Shown: positions 14,001-25,314, counted from the first letter of the stretch. The stretch is DNA of 64,000 nt from Telmatactis stephensoni (GCA_029948255.1 JALIZF010001939.1:2089001-2153000), one strand, 5' to 3'. Made by a program: numbers and translations. Notes: generated from the letters alone by a model not told the origin.

Positions 14001-17000
14001 CTTCTCTTGCTAACACCTTAAACTAGACTGACTGACCTCAAATTTTCCCATGGATAGAAGTTCATCATCTATTAAACACTTTTTCAAATACCTAAGCAAA
14101 AGAAAACAAGTTATAAGAATTAATTAATTTATCATTCTTGCAGCACAAAGTTCCAAAATGTAAATAGGGCAAGACAAAATAAGATGCATCTTATCTAAAG
14201 CACAACTTCAATAAGGTACAAACCTTTCCATATAAAAAATAAAATAAATAACTGTTTATTTAAGTGTCCTAGTCTTCTAGCGCTTGCGCACTAATTGGTG
14301 GACACTATACTCTCACACTCACTACTTCTACCTTGAATATTTTGCAAATAATCACTCGACTCACCAGTTCGTTTTTGATGGAGGGAGGAAAACCAGAGGA
14401 CCCGGAGAAAAACCCTCGAAGCAAGGGAGAGAACGAACTAACAAACTCAACTCACATGAAGTGCCCCGTCCAGGTATCGAACCAGGGACCACAGCGGTGA
14501 GAGGCAAGCGGTCTAACCACTTGGCCACCCTTGCTCCCCTACAACGGCACCTTTTGTCTAAGACACACCTTATCGAAGAGCAGCCTTCTGAACTATTTCT
14601 TGATAAGGAGCATCTTAGACCAAAAGCACTGCTTATACAGAGAGGTTTGCACTTTATTATACAAGGCATGTCTTATGGAAGGTGCACCTTTTTTGGACTT
14701 ATAAAAATGGCTCAAATGTCCTTCATAACAAGCTTACCATACAATGGCACCCAGAGCACAAATAGCTAACTCGCAGTCATCAGATGCCATAAGACAGAGA
14801 GGATCTACAAAGGAACAAAGTACATCTAAGTACAAATATGTACATGTACAACCTTGCTCACCACATAAGTCCAAGTTGCTCAGTGGTAAAAGCGTCTAAG
14901 GGGTCCACAAAAGGTTATGTGTTAAAGCCTCATCTGCAGCTTGGATTTTTTCTGGATCATTTCACACTTGAAGGAACTTTACACACATATTGCTAAACTG
15001 GGAAAAAGTCCTATAACCATTTCATATCAGAAGAAATTTCATTAAATTGACTAAAGAAGACAGCAACCCTTACCACCACTTGTCATATTTTTGAGCAATT
15101 CAGGCCAAACCTGCAATTCACAAATTAGGATGAAATACTAAAAATCATTGTCTGGAAATTTCACAAACTTCTATAGCTGCCAAAACAATTGCAATAACTT
15201 ACAGCAGGTCCTTCACTATCTTTCTTCTCTTGAAAGTATTTGCCTTCGGCAAGGCATTTTAGGGTCTTAGATGAATCCCAGAATTCACTACCTATCAAAA
15301 TAATGTTTAACGATGATGATAGTATCAGTTATAACAATACTCTGTCAACAACACACAAATTTTCAACATGGACTAAATATCAAACTGCAATCAATTACCA
15401 GGATTGAGATATTCTGTAAGTGCCGACATCAGTTCATGGGATAAAACATGTTGTGTTTTACTGGTTAGGCTGCCACGTGGACACAATACCTGCAATATCA
15501 CCGAGTCAATATCACTATTAATGATCCAGTATCAAGGTCAATATGACTATTGTTTACCTGGACAGGAGTATGATGGGCAATGAGAGTTCGAAGACGAGAG
15601 GCTTGTCGATCATCCTCAAATTGGCCAAGCTAAAAATAGTGAGAAAGTTTAAATTAAAGAACTTTTACAATGGAAATCTTGTCAGAAACTCTTAGACAGT
15701 TGGACCACTACTCCAAGGGAACAACTCTTACAACTAGCAGTTGTCCATATTAAAGATATGTTTGTCTTATATAATATTGGTTTAAATGGTAATCCAAATT
15801 GTGACTCACATGAAATTTCCCTATTGATGTATCCAGAAAGCACACTCCATAAACACTTCCACCCCCAGTAGTGTCGTCATAACCCTAGAACAAGCAATGA
15901 GATGTCAGTATACACTACTACTTCCTGTATATTCATTGTGGAAGCAAGGGTGGCCATGCAAGCAGTGGGAGCACTAGTATGCTGCCTTTGTGGTCCCAGG
16001 TTTGATTACAGGCACTGTGTGTCAGTTCTCTTTCTCCCTTGCTTCAAAAGTTTTTGTTGGGGTCTTTCCCTCAGTAAAAATGAACTAATGAGCTGAGAGC
16101 TGTGTTCATATAGAACATTAGAATATAAAGGTACTGAGACCAAAGTGTCCACCAATTAGTGCAAAGGCAAAAGAATATATTGGATACTCAAATATATATT
16201 TGTTGTTGTTTTCAATACCTTTTCAGCAATGGCTAGAAGATAAGCTGCTTCAGAATCTGTGCAGTCTCCATCTCGAAAACTATACATTCTTGTTCCTGTG
16301 TAGGTAGGTTCAAGGGTTTACATGAATTTCCCAATAAATTGACTGCAAGTATACTGTAGCTGAACACTTCCTTTGAGAAGCATGACAGGAAGGGAGGGAG
16401 GTAGGTGAGAGGGAGGGAGGAATGAAGGAGGCAAGGAGGGAAGGAAGGAAGGAAGGCGAGAAGGAAGATAAGAAGGAAGGAGGCAAGGAGAGAAGATGGA
16501 AGGTAGGAAGGAAGAAAGGAAGGAATGAAGGAGGGAATGAAGGAGGGTGGGAGGGAGGGAGGGAGGGAGGGAGGGAGGGAGGGAGGGAGGGAGGGAGGGA
16601 GGGAGGAAGTAGGAACAACCAAAATAATACTAACCCTTGGTTGTCACTGCACATACTTCCCTTTTGACAACTTGATCATATCTTGAATTTGTTCTTTCTG
16701 TGAGAAATAAAATGAATAAATGAAAATGAGAAGAAATGGATAATTGTGTCCATTTATATAATACATTTAAAAAATAAAATAAATGGATTGACCCATGGAT
16801 AGATGACACACTTCAATCCATACCCTTTTTGCATCTTTCCTTCATCATGTCAGGAGTTTCTGTTTGTTCCACTCTTGCAACTCTTGAAAAACAACAACCA
16901 TTATAAATTAGATAATGTTCATTTCAATAATCAACACAGACAAAAAGAGAGCAGTTTTTGCATAGTGTGCAACAGATTGCACTGTGACATCACTGTGTCA

Positions 17001-19242
17001 ATGCTGTGCTGTCTAAAAAACCAAAATTTCCGTAATTCAAATTCCCTTCCACAACCATTTCATATCATACCATGACTGCTTTTACAGACATACAAAAATG
17101 CACTAATGACTACAATGAACTGAACATATAGTTACATTAGATTTATTGAATTGAGGACATTATATATTCAAATGGGGTTAAAATAAGGTGATCTTTGAGA
17201 TCAGCTGGTACTTTGGGGTGATCACCAGAAGAAGAACTCTGTGAATTTGTTTTACACATTAAAGTGTTTTGTATATTTACTTACTTATAGCCTTTCTGAA
17301 TAAGAGTATCTGAATATCTATCGTATGCGATTTCAGGAAAACCTGCATGTGCAAAATTACCCTGCAAAACAGAATTTTTAAGAGTTGAGAAGTCCAGTGC
17401 AAGGCAGTTGTAATCAAGTGAACTTCTGATTACATTGCGTACCTGTGCAAGTTATATACAGGCAAAATGCCTTAAAACTATATACTGTACACAAAGCCTT
17501 AAGTCTTGTGTCCGTAACATCTCACTCAACATGATGATTGTAACAATTGTGCAAAAACACTTTTTAAAGATTAGTTCCTGTAATCCATTCATGTGATTTC
17601 AAGCCAATGATCATCAATAAATATATGGCAACAATATTTACATCATCAAAGAAATAATTAAAGCTCAGCTTGCCTAGTAATGGTACAGTATGAGACAAAA
17701 TCCCCATAAGGTTATAAGATACTAATTAAAAATAAAGAATACAAAGGACAATATGATATTACCTTCATGAAGATTAAATTGAGTTCCTTAACACCTGTAA
17801 CAGCATCAATATGGTATAACTCATAGAATTTTCCAACCTTTTAAAAGAAAACAAAGGCTTACAAACATCACAGTACTCCTATAAGACAGAGACACACTGA
17901 GGATGAGGCCAAAACCCCCTATGAGGAAGACACACCCAGTTGGACTGACACCCCTTTAAGGTAGACACCCCTGTAAAGCAGACACCCCTGTAATGTAGAC
18001 ATCCCTTTAAGGTCGACACCCCTATGAGGTAGACACCCCTGTAAAGTAGACACCCCTGTAAGGTAGACACCCCTGTAAGGTAGACACCCCTGTAAGATAG
18101 ACACCCCTGTAAGGTAGACACCCCTGTAAGGTAGACACCCCTGTAAGGTAGACACCCCTGTAAGGTAGGCACCCCTGTAAGGCAGACACCCCTGTAAGGT
18201 AGACACCCCTGTAAGGTAGACACCCCTGTAAGGTAGACACCTCTGTAAGGTAGACACCCCTGTAAGGTAGACACCCCTGTAAGGTAGACACCCCTGTAAG
18301 GTAGACACCTCTGTAAGGTAGACACCCCTGTAAGGTAGACACCCCTGTACGTGAACACCCCTACCCCTGTAAGGTAGACACCCCTGTAAGGTAGACACCC
18401 CTGTAAGGTAGACACCCCTGTAAGGTAGACACCCCTGTAAGGTAGACACCCCTGTAAGGTAGACACCCCTGTAAGGTAGACACCCCTGTAAGGTAGACAC
18501 CCCTGTAAGGTAGACACCCCTGTAAGGTAGACACCCCTGTAAGGTAGACACCCCTGTAAGGTAGACACCCCTGTAAGGTAGACACCCCTGTAAGGTAGAC
18601 ACCCCTGTAAGGTAGACACCCCTGTAAGGTAGACACTCCTAGATGATACCTTGAAAAACAGAACAGTATCAAAGTTTTCACTCTTGAGTATCCACCATTG
18701 CCGCATAGCCTAATAAGAAAGATAACACACTTTTCACCAACACAAATTATATAAACAAGACCAGATTTCATCAGACAGCATATGGTATGTTCACAACCAT
18801 ATCACACAAAACTTGAATTCAAACAAAACTTACAGGAGTCACTTCTTTAGAGTTTATGTAAGATGAAGGAACCTGAATTATGAAAAGAAATAAAAATAAT
18901 TTTCTAAAGGTGCGTATACATAGGTGTCTTTTTCCTGTGCTGAGTTTGTCATGGAACAAAGTCACCAAGACAAAAACATTTTCCAGTTATACCAGGTAGG
19001 ACTCGAGTAAGCATTTTGTTCCTGTGTTCTAGTAAATATCTCACCCAAAAATCATGTCAAACTCGTTCCATGACAAACTCACACCAGGATAAAGCACCCA
19101 GTATAAATGCACCCAAGTGGAAAAGAACTTATGAATCATAATAACAAAGAGTGTACACTGTACACAGGTACAACAGGTTGTTGTTCATGTTGTATACTCC
19201 TATTGTAAAGTGTTATGGTTAATGATGATGACAATAGAAGTA

Positions 19243-19274
<32 letters not shown>

Positions 19275-22200
19275 ACACTTATATAGCGCCTATCCAAAAT
19301 CTGCTCTAGGCGCTTTACAAAAACATATAACATGCATGGTAGACTGTGAGCATAGGATGGCGCCTTGGGCTGCCGCTACACAGTCCGTACCATGAAAATT
19401 AATTTTAAAATACACTACACATTACTGCACTACAAATTACTGTTTAAAATTACAATCAAAACACAATAAAATAAAAGTTCACTGATGCATGATGGCCGTT
19501 GGCTCAGTCGAGCTCATCCGCCCTTTGACAGGTCTTGTTTTTATTCCTGCTGGGTGTCATGCCACCCTCCTCACCAGAAAGAACCTGGTGGGGGAGCCGG
19601 TTTAGACGCCGACAACCCGTCCATGTAGTGTAGTTGTTCGTATGATGACAGTAATCCCAAGGATAGAGGGGATGGTAGTGATGATTGTGGTGATAACGAT
19701 AGTGATGGTGGCTAAAGTGATGATGGTGATGGCTTATGATGATGATGATGATTTCAACCATACTTACTAGTAGTGTCTTAGGGTCATATTCAGGGTGAGA
19801 CATTGGTCTGCCATGCTTGTCCCTAAAATTAGACTTTAATCAATATAATGTGCACGTGCTGGTGCTGTATAACTAGGTTTAAGGTGACATCATGGCAGCC
19901 ACCTTGAACTTTAACACAAGATTTGTCATTAGCATCTCGTTTGTTCATCCAACATGGCTACCGCTTCATTGTCTTTTGATTCCCGAAGGAAAACATGAAA
20001 CCCGTCAATGCATTACCTTTTTACACACTCAAATATTCCCATTTTATTCCCATTTTATTCTCACACCATCTGACTACTGAACAATTATTCTGACAAACAT
20101 TAAATCTGATTTTCCCATGGGTGAGAAAAGTTTGTCTCTCATTATGCTTTTCAATGATTATCAGGAAATAATCAAATATAATCAGTGGCTCAGTTGGTTG
20201 AGCACCGGTTTTGAGCGTGGAAGGCCGGGGTTTGATTCCCCGACTACACCAGCACTCGTCTTTAGAATTATTGAGCAGGTGCTGTCTTTGTAATTACACC
20301 TGCAAATGGTTAGACCTTCACATCTTCTCATATGAAGATGTTAAACCGTAGGCCCTGTCTCCCCACGCCTCACAACCTGCGACTGATTGTTCCTCGTCGA
20401 CGTTAAGGAACCCACACCACTATTTGGGGAAAGTAGGCCATGAAGTTGTTGTATACATATGTGATCTGATCTACACTACCAGCATTGAGGACCGCTTCAA
20501 ATAATCCTCTGTAAAAGGGCTGCCGGTTAATGAGACCTCGTACTACTTATACAGCTAATAGCCCACTAGATGGATCCAAGTGCTGGGACAGGAAACGAAA
20601 CCGAACGAAACGAGAACTAGCCAAGGTAGTGTGATGCAAAACAAATCTCTACACTGAGAGTAGATCTGTTTACATCTGTAATACCCTCACAAGCAAATAT
20701 CTCCATCAGTACACACCAATTTTTTCACTTACTTTCTCTTTTCTTCCTTTAACCATTCCAGTTTTTCATGCACATATCCATTCTTGCTGTCCTCGGGCTT
20801 ATCGTGGGAAGGCGAACTGGAGGATGTCATTTGAAACTTTGATAACAGCGAGGCAGCTTTACTGGCTGAGTTAGAAATCTTATTAGTCAAAGCTGACGGC
20901 ATAGTTACAACTGGTGTTGAAATTGGTGTAGATTTGACAGCACTTTTGCCACTCACAGAACCATTTATTGCCAGTTTTTTGTTTTTCTGTCGTGAAGATG
21001 TTGATCCTTGCTTTCGTTTTTTAGAATTCTAAAAAAAAATTTGAAACATATGCATCAATTTGTTATCATGCAATTTGCTTAGTGCAACATCCTAATAAAT
21101 GAAAATTTTTTCCATGTATATATAAAAGATCCTAGTATATGCCATATGGCATGAGGAAAAAAGACCCACATATATTACATGTTAGTGGGTTCAATAAGGG
21201 CTGGCACAAAGACAAATTGAATGGCTGTGAACACGACTATAATTTGGTGGTATTGCATAGCATCTCGAGAAACTCAAACCAACTTCCAATAATAGAATAA
21301 TATTACTGTAGTCTCGCCTGGCTGTCTGAGCCAGATGCCCTTCACTTTAAAATCTTAATGAATCCCCTGATTACAGTACAAACATCAAAATATTTGGAAG
21401 CATAGCCTGGAACATACAATATTGTATATACAGTATTATGAACCAAACTGAAATCCACATTGAGATACTCCTCACAGCTATACAAATTTTGATCCACAAA
21501 ATTACTGTTCTCAGGCTTTCAAATAATTCGAACAGCAATCACTTGTCTTCAACTAGATTTTTGTCAAAAATTGGTTCTTTGAACTGTTATTTGATATATC
21601 CAACACGTTATCACAAAAACTTTATAATTCACTTGGTATCACAATAACTGGGCTACTGTACACACACAAAATGAATTGAGGAAGATTAAACAACAACTGG
21701 TACTCACTGGTTGTTCCTCATCTTCCTCTGACATAGGATCATCTTCTTCACACTCTTCGACTCCACTACTAATGCTGTCATCTTCACTTGGTTCATTATC
21801 AGGTTTAAATTCATCTATATAATCAAGACAAACAAAGGAATAACCTTTCTCTGGTGTTCTATAAACACTTTCTTCAGGACGAATGAAGCTCCTCTTAAAG
21901 TAATGGCTTTTCTCCATTGTGTATTGGCACAAATTCACAGCAGGAGGTGTTAGCACTACAGGAAGGGTAATACTTTGAAAAATTCACATAAAATACCAAA
22001 GACACGTGCCACATGTACATATATTTGTCGAGGGAATATACAGAATATTTCTGGTAACTCTTGGTGTTTAAGTGAGGGGAAAATATACTATTCTAGCCGC
22101 AGTAGAAATAATACTAGTGAACCTAAAATTAGAATAGCCTAGCTAAATATATTTAGCAATTTGCAGTGAAATTTACAGCATAAATATATTATGATATATA

Positions 22201-24133
22201 AATACTATTTTTATGAAGATTTTTAATTTAGACGAGGAAAATATTGTAAATATGATATAACAGGAGATTGGCAAATTGTTAATCAAATCAAGGCAAAACT
22301 CACAAAGCTCAAATATATATATGATTTTACTTTGAAAAATATTTCACAAAAACTGCTTATATTCATCATTTAAAAACATTAAAAATAAAACATGATTTTT
22401 TTACCTGTCGACCATATTGAGTAAAAATATCCAGAAAAATAGACTGTATCAGGAAAATGAAAGTTGTGGAAACAGATACCACAGGGATCCCAGTGCATAA
22501 TTAACCCATTTTTTCCATATTTTTTAGCTAGTGGCAATGCAGGATAACATACCTGAGCTACCACTATCCTCTGATCCTGATTCAATCATGATCCTTTTCC
22601 TTTTCTGTTGTCTTGTTTTTGCTTTTCTCTTAGGAAGTTTACTATTATACTGCAATTCAAGAAATTAGAATATAAAGGGTTCCCTGTGAAAATGATGTGA
22701 CTTTTGATGGATGTCCCGAGATTAATTTTTCCAGCGCAGAAAAGTTAACTACACCATTTTATGCCATTGAAAAAAAACCATTAAAAAAGTCACTTAGGCC
22801 GTTTTCACATGGATCCCTTCATCCAGCTATTATAACATAATTTTGAATATTTGTATGTTTAATTTTTATTTTATTATTGTAGCAGTACAGTAAATTTAAG
22901 GCAAACAGGCAATTTAGGGTGCATTAGGGTACATCATCCATTTAAAATAGTAACCAAGGTAACCATTCAAGGCCCACTATATAGTACCATTGCTTCCCTT
23001 GCATGGTTACCATGGTTACCACTGTTGCCAGGAAACATGTGTATACCTTATGTTGGCAATCTTGCACCCAAGCACAACCACATCACTGCCAGTGAGTTTA
23101 ATCAACCCTTAAATTACCTTTTTTCCTGTGACTTTATCATCATCATCTGAATCACTCTCATCATTATTTTTTGTACATGAATTTTCTAAGGAATCTAAAT
23201 CACATTCCATTAAAAGTTCATCAGGGATTTCATCATCATCAATATCTTCATCATCTGATGGCACACATTTAATCAGCTGATTTCTTTGTTTTATAGTAAG
23301 TTTTAATGCATCTTCAGCCTCTTTGATGGCATCTTTCACAGTTGGACCACTGGAAGGCTTGTTTTGGCCTTTAACAAAGGGGTGTATTTGTCTGAAATAG
23401 ATGTACAATAGACAAACAAAGCTGATAATTGAATTAATAATTTGATTGTTTGTTTATTCATTTATAATATATTATCAGTTTATTTTATTTTATTTTTTAC
23501 GTGCGATCATTAGGTCTGCAAGCAACAAGTTAACTTTTATTTGTCGTACACTATTTCATTCGCAAGCCCTCCCCCCCAAAATAACGACCAAGAATATATG
23601 AACACTTTGCCGCTCGAAAACACTAAAACTAGAGATCTTTAACAATGAAATAACGATGTCTGAGCGATGTTTCATCGTGTTTAAGCATTAGTTTTGAGAT
23701 GGCTGAAGCAAAGCAGTAAGTTTGGCTGAATATAAACTGAAACAGCCGAAGGACGTCAGCCATGAAAGCTGAAATGAACTTACTTGATATTAACCCATCC
23801 ACGACTTGGAGGGTGTCCAAAGAACTGTACATGACATTGCATATCGTTTATAAACTTATTTTGAGTTGGGTGGTCGCAAATCATGCTTGGCCACCACGGA
23901 TGTCCATCCATTTTGGCCCAAACAATCTCCAAGTTTACCAACTTGGCGGCCTGACCGTTCGAAATACCACATGGCGTCGTAACGCTTGATTTTGCAGACT
24001 TTTCTTTCTTTGGAGTTATTCCATGAGCAGAAGATTTTGGGGTTGAATTTTCTTTCGCTCCATCGGCTTTATCTGCTTCTTTTGGTGATGGTTTTTTGGG
24101 TGTTTTGGTAAAGTAAGAGAACAAGGTCGCCAT
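4657..24133 (-). CDS. MSH6: DNA mismatch repair protein MSH6 (40 exons, complete)
   Basis: The minus-strand gene is spliced by eye into 40 exons, all with GT-AG ends and compatible phases, giving 4170 coding bases and 1389 residues (human about 1360). The order is PIP-like N-terminus, PWWP, acidic/basic linker, MutS domains I-V. Diagnostic residues are F477-x-E479 (FYE, reads G/T mismatches and 1-nt loops), Walker [10 protein letters not shown] near 1187-1195, Walker B LLDELGRGT near 1264-1272, and STHYH. In the known family MSH6 pairs with MSH2 as MutS-alpha in the nucleus to recognise base mismatches and small loops and recruit MutL-alpha. Exon coordinates are in the block entries that follow. 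An E2F-type site precedes the ATG. One exon is only 22 nt (9831-9852). The C-terminus ends soon after KLFK, shorter than human, and its stop codon overlaps a possible splice donor. Confidence 0.97.
6384..6605 (-). mobile_element. tRNA-headed SINE-like element, family 2
   Basis: This copy of the element at 4117-4340 lies in the MSH6 intron between exons 36 and 37. Read on the minus strand it starts with GTTGGTTAGTGCGCGAC and carries a box B-like GAGGTCGGTCCTC region. The body (CTTGTTTCGACTTTTT) matches the other copies. Confidence 0.65.
7092..7434. mobile_element. 343-bp palindromic MITE in an MSH6 intron
   Basis: Arms 7092-7134 and 7392-7434 are reverse complements at 42 of 43 positions (outer word TAGAACGATTTCACATAACT). 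Internal weaker inverted repeats (AATAGCATGTTAATGATGTA against its complement near 7360-7385) extend the fold. There is no coding capacity. The right arm stops nine bases from the splice donor of MSH6 exon 35, which encodes the P-loop. Confidence 0.75.
8361..14804 (-). CDS. MSH6: MSH6 exons 19-33: lever and clamp domains (MutS III/IV)
   Basis: Exons are 14804-14738, 14091-14037, 13960-13889, 13365-13257, 12987-12924, 12633-12535, 11959-11879, 11201-11106, 11038-10948, 10378-10324, 10042-9942, 9852-9831, 9561-9354, 8967-8896 and 8433-8361. Landmarks are [56 protein letters not shown], the 22-nt exon for [28 protein letters not shown] and CRPEIVLP. Exon 33 uses the acceptor at 8434-8435, upstream of a second AG, because only that one keeps the frame. 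Introns contain SINE-like copies, two microsatellite tracts and a Tigger-like MITE. Confidence 0.92.
10446..10945. repeat. CAT/ATC-rich microsatellite in an MSH6 intron
   Basis: There are about 500 bp of imperfect CAT/CAC trinucleotides, interrupted by a longer repeated segment (CTCTCAGCAGCATCATATGA) that recurs four times near 10502, 10733, 10821 and 10885. The open frames here (His-rich, Asp-rich) are products of the repeat and not genes. The tract ends immediately before the donor end of MSH6 exon 27. Confidence 0.85.
11345..11820. repeat. TTCC/CCCT-rich microsatellite in an MSH6 intron
   Basis: This is a pyrimidine-rich, imperfect CCTT/CCCT tract of about 475 bp between MSH6 exons 25 and 26. 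The long Ser/Pro/Phe-rich open frame across it is a repeat artefact. Confidence 0.85.
11983..12169. mobile_element. pogo/Tigger-like MITE (187 bp, TA-flanked)
   Basis: The ends are CATTGAACTCCCTC and, at the other side, GAGGGAGTTCACTG; they are inverted copies flanked by TA on both sides. Terminal CAGT-type inverted repeats with TA duplication are typical of pogo/Tigger elements. The interior contains ACACCCCTGTAAGGCAG, which matches the 17-bp unit of the minisatellite at 17949-18638. Confidence 0.6.
14282..14538 (-). mobile_element. tRNA-headed SINE-like element, family 1
   Basis: Read on the minus strand the head is GCAAGGGTGGCCAAGTGGTT followed by a box B-like GGTTCGATACC, then a body ending at the word GTGTCCACCAATTAGTGC. 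Related copies lie at 15942-16165 (plus), 33305-33590 (minus) and 63893-64000 (plus, cut by the window end). This one sits in an MSH6 intron between exons 19 and 20. Confidence 0.65.
15074..15884 (-). CDS. MSH6: MSH6 exons 14-18: connector domain (MutS II)
   Basis: Exons are 15884-15810, 15629-15558, 15489-15399, 15291-15203 and 15110-15074. The residues ([42 protein letters not shown]) correspond to the human connector, where YGVCFVDTS and GQFSDDR occupy the same place. Introns here are short (about 90-200 bp) and repeat-poor. All five exons join without frame correction. Confidence 0.93.
15942..16165 (+). mobile_element. tRNA-headed SINE-like element, family 1
   Basis: The head GAAGCAAGGGTGGCC, the box B-like GGTTTGATTAC and the 3' word GTGTCCACCAATTAGTGC match the copy at 14282-14538 in opposite orientation. 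It lies in the MSH6 intron between exons 13 and 14. The two family-1 copies form an inverted pair 1.4 kb apart. Confidence 0.6.
16219..19822 (-). CDS. MSH6: MSH6 exons 6-13: mismatch-binding domain (MutS I)
   Basis: Exons are 19822-19768, 18872-18834, 18709-18650, 17837-17763, 17361-17285, 16882-16824, 16697-16635 and 16295-16219. They encode the segment from [10 protein letters not shown] through [47 protein letters not shown] and [13 protein letters not shown] (residues 477-479) is the Phe-x-Glu wedge that stacks into the mismatch. Introns carry a 17-bp minisatellite (between exons 8 and 9), a GGGA/GGAA microsatellite (between exons 12 and 13) and a GAT run. Exon 8 ends 11 bases before the minisatellite begins. 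Confidence 0.95.
16385..16612. repeat. GGAA/GGGA microsatellite in an MSH6 intron
   Basis: This imperfect purine tract ends in about 14 uninterrupted GGGA units (16553-16606) and lies between MSH6 exons 12 and 13. Open frames on both strands (Ser-Leu-Pro-Pro or Arg-Glu-Gly repeats) are artefacts. Confidence 0.9.
17949..18638. repeat. 17-bp minisatellite, about 40 copies, in an MSH6 intron
   Basis: The unit is GGTAGACACCCCTGTAA (17 bp), repeated about 40 times with few substitutions and one irregular junction near 18346-18366. Variants (AAGCAG, ACCTCTG) concentrate toward the left edge. Because 17 is not a multiple of three and the unit has no minus-strand stop in any frame, all three minus frames stay open, giving false long proteins. 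It begins 11 bases after the donor of MSH6 exon 8. Confidence 0.95.
19246..19395. repeat. AAT microsatellite plus TATAGCGC...GCGCTTTACA dispersed-repeat end
   Basis: A run of AAT units (about 19246-19272) is followed by GAACACTTATATAGCGC and GGCGCTTTACAAAA, a form often seen at the ends of invertebrate retroposons. The class cannot be fixed from this copy. It lies in the MSH6 intron between exons 6 and 7, and a GAT run follows at 19660-19752. Confidence 0.5.
20182..20610 (+). mobile_element. tRNA-headed SINE-like element, family 3
   Basis: The head is TGGCTCAGTTGGTTGAGCA (box A) with GGGTTTGATTCCCCG (box B) about 35 bases later. It is followed by a body with TTTGTAATTACACCTGCAAA, TGTTAAACCGTAGGCCC and AAGGAACCCACACCACT, words I associate with a widespread coral SINE. 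It lies in the MSH6 intron between exons 5 and 6; the 3' limit is approximate. Confidence 0.7.
20733..24133 (-). CDS. MSH6: MSH6 exons 1-5: PIP-like box, PWWP domain and disordered linker
   Basis: Exons are 24133-23784, 23391-23118, 22649-22553, 21955-21708 and 21028-20733. The protein begins [12 protein letters not shown], matching the PCNA-interacting pattern x-x-x-L-x-x-Y-F but with Met in place of the usual Gln. The PWWP domain spans about residues 65-125 (GHPWWP at 77-82, [11 protein letters not shown]), crossing the exon 1/2 junction. It is followed by Asp/Glu-rich tracts, a basic stretch ([13 protein letters not shown]) typical of nuclear localisation, and Ser/Thr-rich sequence leading to [10 protein letters not shown], which abuts the mismatch-binding domain as in human MSH6. 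In the family PWWP binds H3K36me3. Confidence 0.95.
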
Positions 24134-24200
24134 GTTGTTTTATCAGTGTCAAGCTCACGTGGATTTTCCCGCCAATTTTGTGAATCATTCGAGCGCGTAC
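24134..24200 (-). promoter_or_regulatory. MSH6 promoter with E2F-type site and E-box
   Basis: On the minus strand TTGGCGGGAAAA (24175-24164) matches the E2F consensus and lies about 30 bases upstream of the MSH6 ATG. CACGTG (24161-24156), a palindromic E-box, lies just beside it. MSH6 is a known cell-cycle-regulated E2F target in vertebrates, so conserved G1/S control is inferred. Confidence 0.65.
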
Positions 24201-25314
24201 GCCTCGTCGTCATTCGTCCGGAAAGACCCGAGCATTTCACGACTATTAGTTTAAAATTTAAGGGTGCTCTAGACCCATTTTGTATCAAAAAGTACAATTT
24301 GTAAAGCTGAAAGAGAAGCTGAGAGGAAACTAAAAACTGAACTAGCCAATGCTTGTTACAAAAATATTGACAGAAAATGTGAATACTGACAGTGATGTTC
24401 CCGAGGGATTTCTAAAGGCAGCAAGTGTAATTATGGGTGATATTATTCACAGCACATTGAAAAAAAGCCAATGACCAGTTCAAAAATGAAAAATGACAGC
24501 ACCAAAAACATTGAGTTGTGAACATCTACTTTTATTATATATTTTTAGAAATTGTATATTTACTAACTTTATGTTACAAATTGTCCTCAGTCCTATTGTA
24601 TGCATGTGGTTTATCTTTAGGGCCATTTTCAGTTATCACATCATTTATCAAATGGCCTGTTTATCTTGTTTTACTACTAAGCTCTTCTTTGTAGAATACA
24701 GTAATTAAACAATGGTTTCGAGTGGAATACTGTGGAATATCCCAAGAGTCTTATATTTTCTAGTTTATACACACAAGCCTTTAGGCGCGGCAAGTGTGCG
24801 TACAAAGAAAATAAAAGTGACGAGTGGGATGTCCATGGTGCACCACAAGAAACCATTGTATAACTATTTTATCCCACACCATAGAGACCATAGAAAATAC
24901 AAATAAATATGAATAGTGACATTTGCTATCATAATGATCTATAGATCGTTGCAAATAAATAATGTAGATGTAGATGCAGATGTACATGTATATTCAATAT
25001 CACCACCTTTTAAACATTACTTAAAATATTGGTTCTGATATCTGTACAAAAACATCAGCCAAATAAGCAATAAAACAAAAAAGTCTAATCTGAGTAACTA
25101 AATTACAAGGCAGCATAATTATGATGCCCCATCCTCAGGGATTCAGCTGCATCCAATTAATGCTGTCCGATTGGACTCTCTGGGCCCCGGGGATGATGAT
25201 TAACCCACTCTAAAACTTTTGATTTACTGCCAATGTGATGATATTGAATAACTAAAAATGCCAATATAATAAATATTTTGCTGTAAAAATCATTACAATA
25301 CCAAAAAAAGCTGT
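24201..25314. other. Intergenic stretch between MSH6 and the archease 3' end
   Basis: AT-rich sequence of about 1.1 kb. I see no exon, RNA gene or clear mobile element; archease transcription should terminate in it before the MSH6 promoter. Confidence 0.5.

Noticed and set aside
14284..14769. 161-codon open frame
   Set aside because: It spans a SINE-like element and reads antisense over an MSH6 exon.
17949..18638. Possible CRISPR-like array
   Set aside because: The 17-bp units are directly adjacent with no unique spacers, in a eukaryotic intron; it is a minisatellite.
17879..18771. Long repetitive minus-strand open frames (up to 275 codons, [11 protein letters not shown] type)
   Set aside because: They are readings of the 17-bp minisatellite; three overlapping frames are equally open and MSH6 exon 8 simply runs into the intron.
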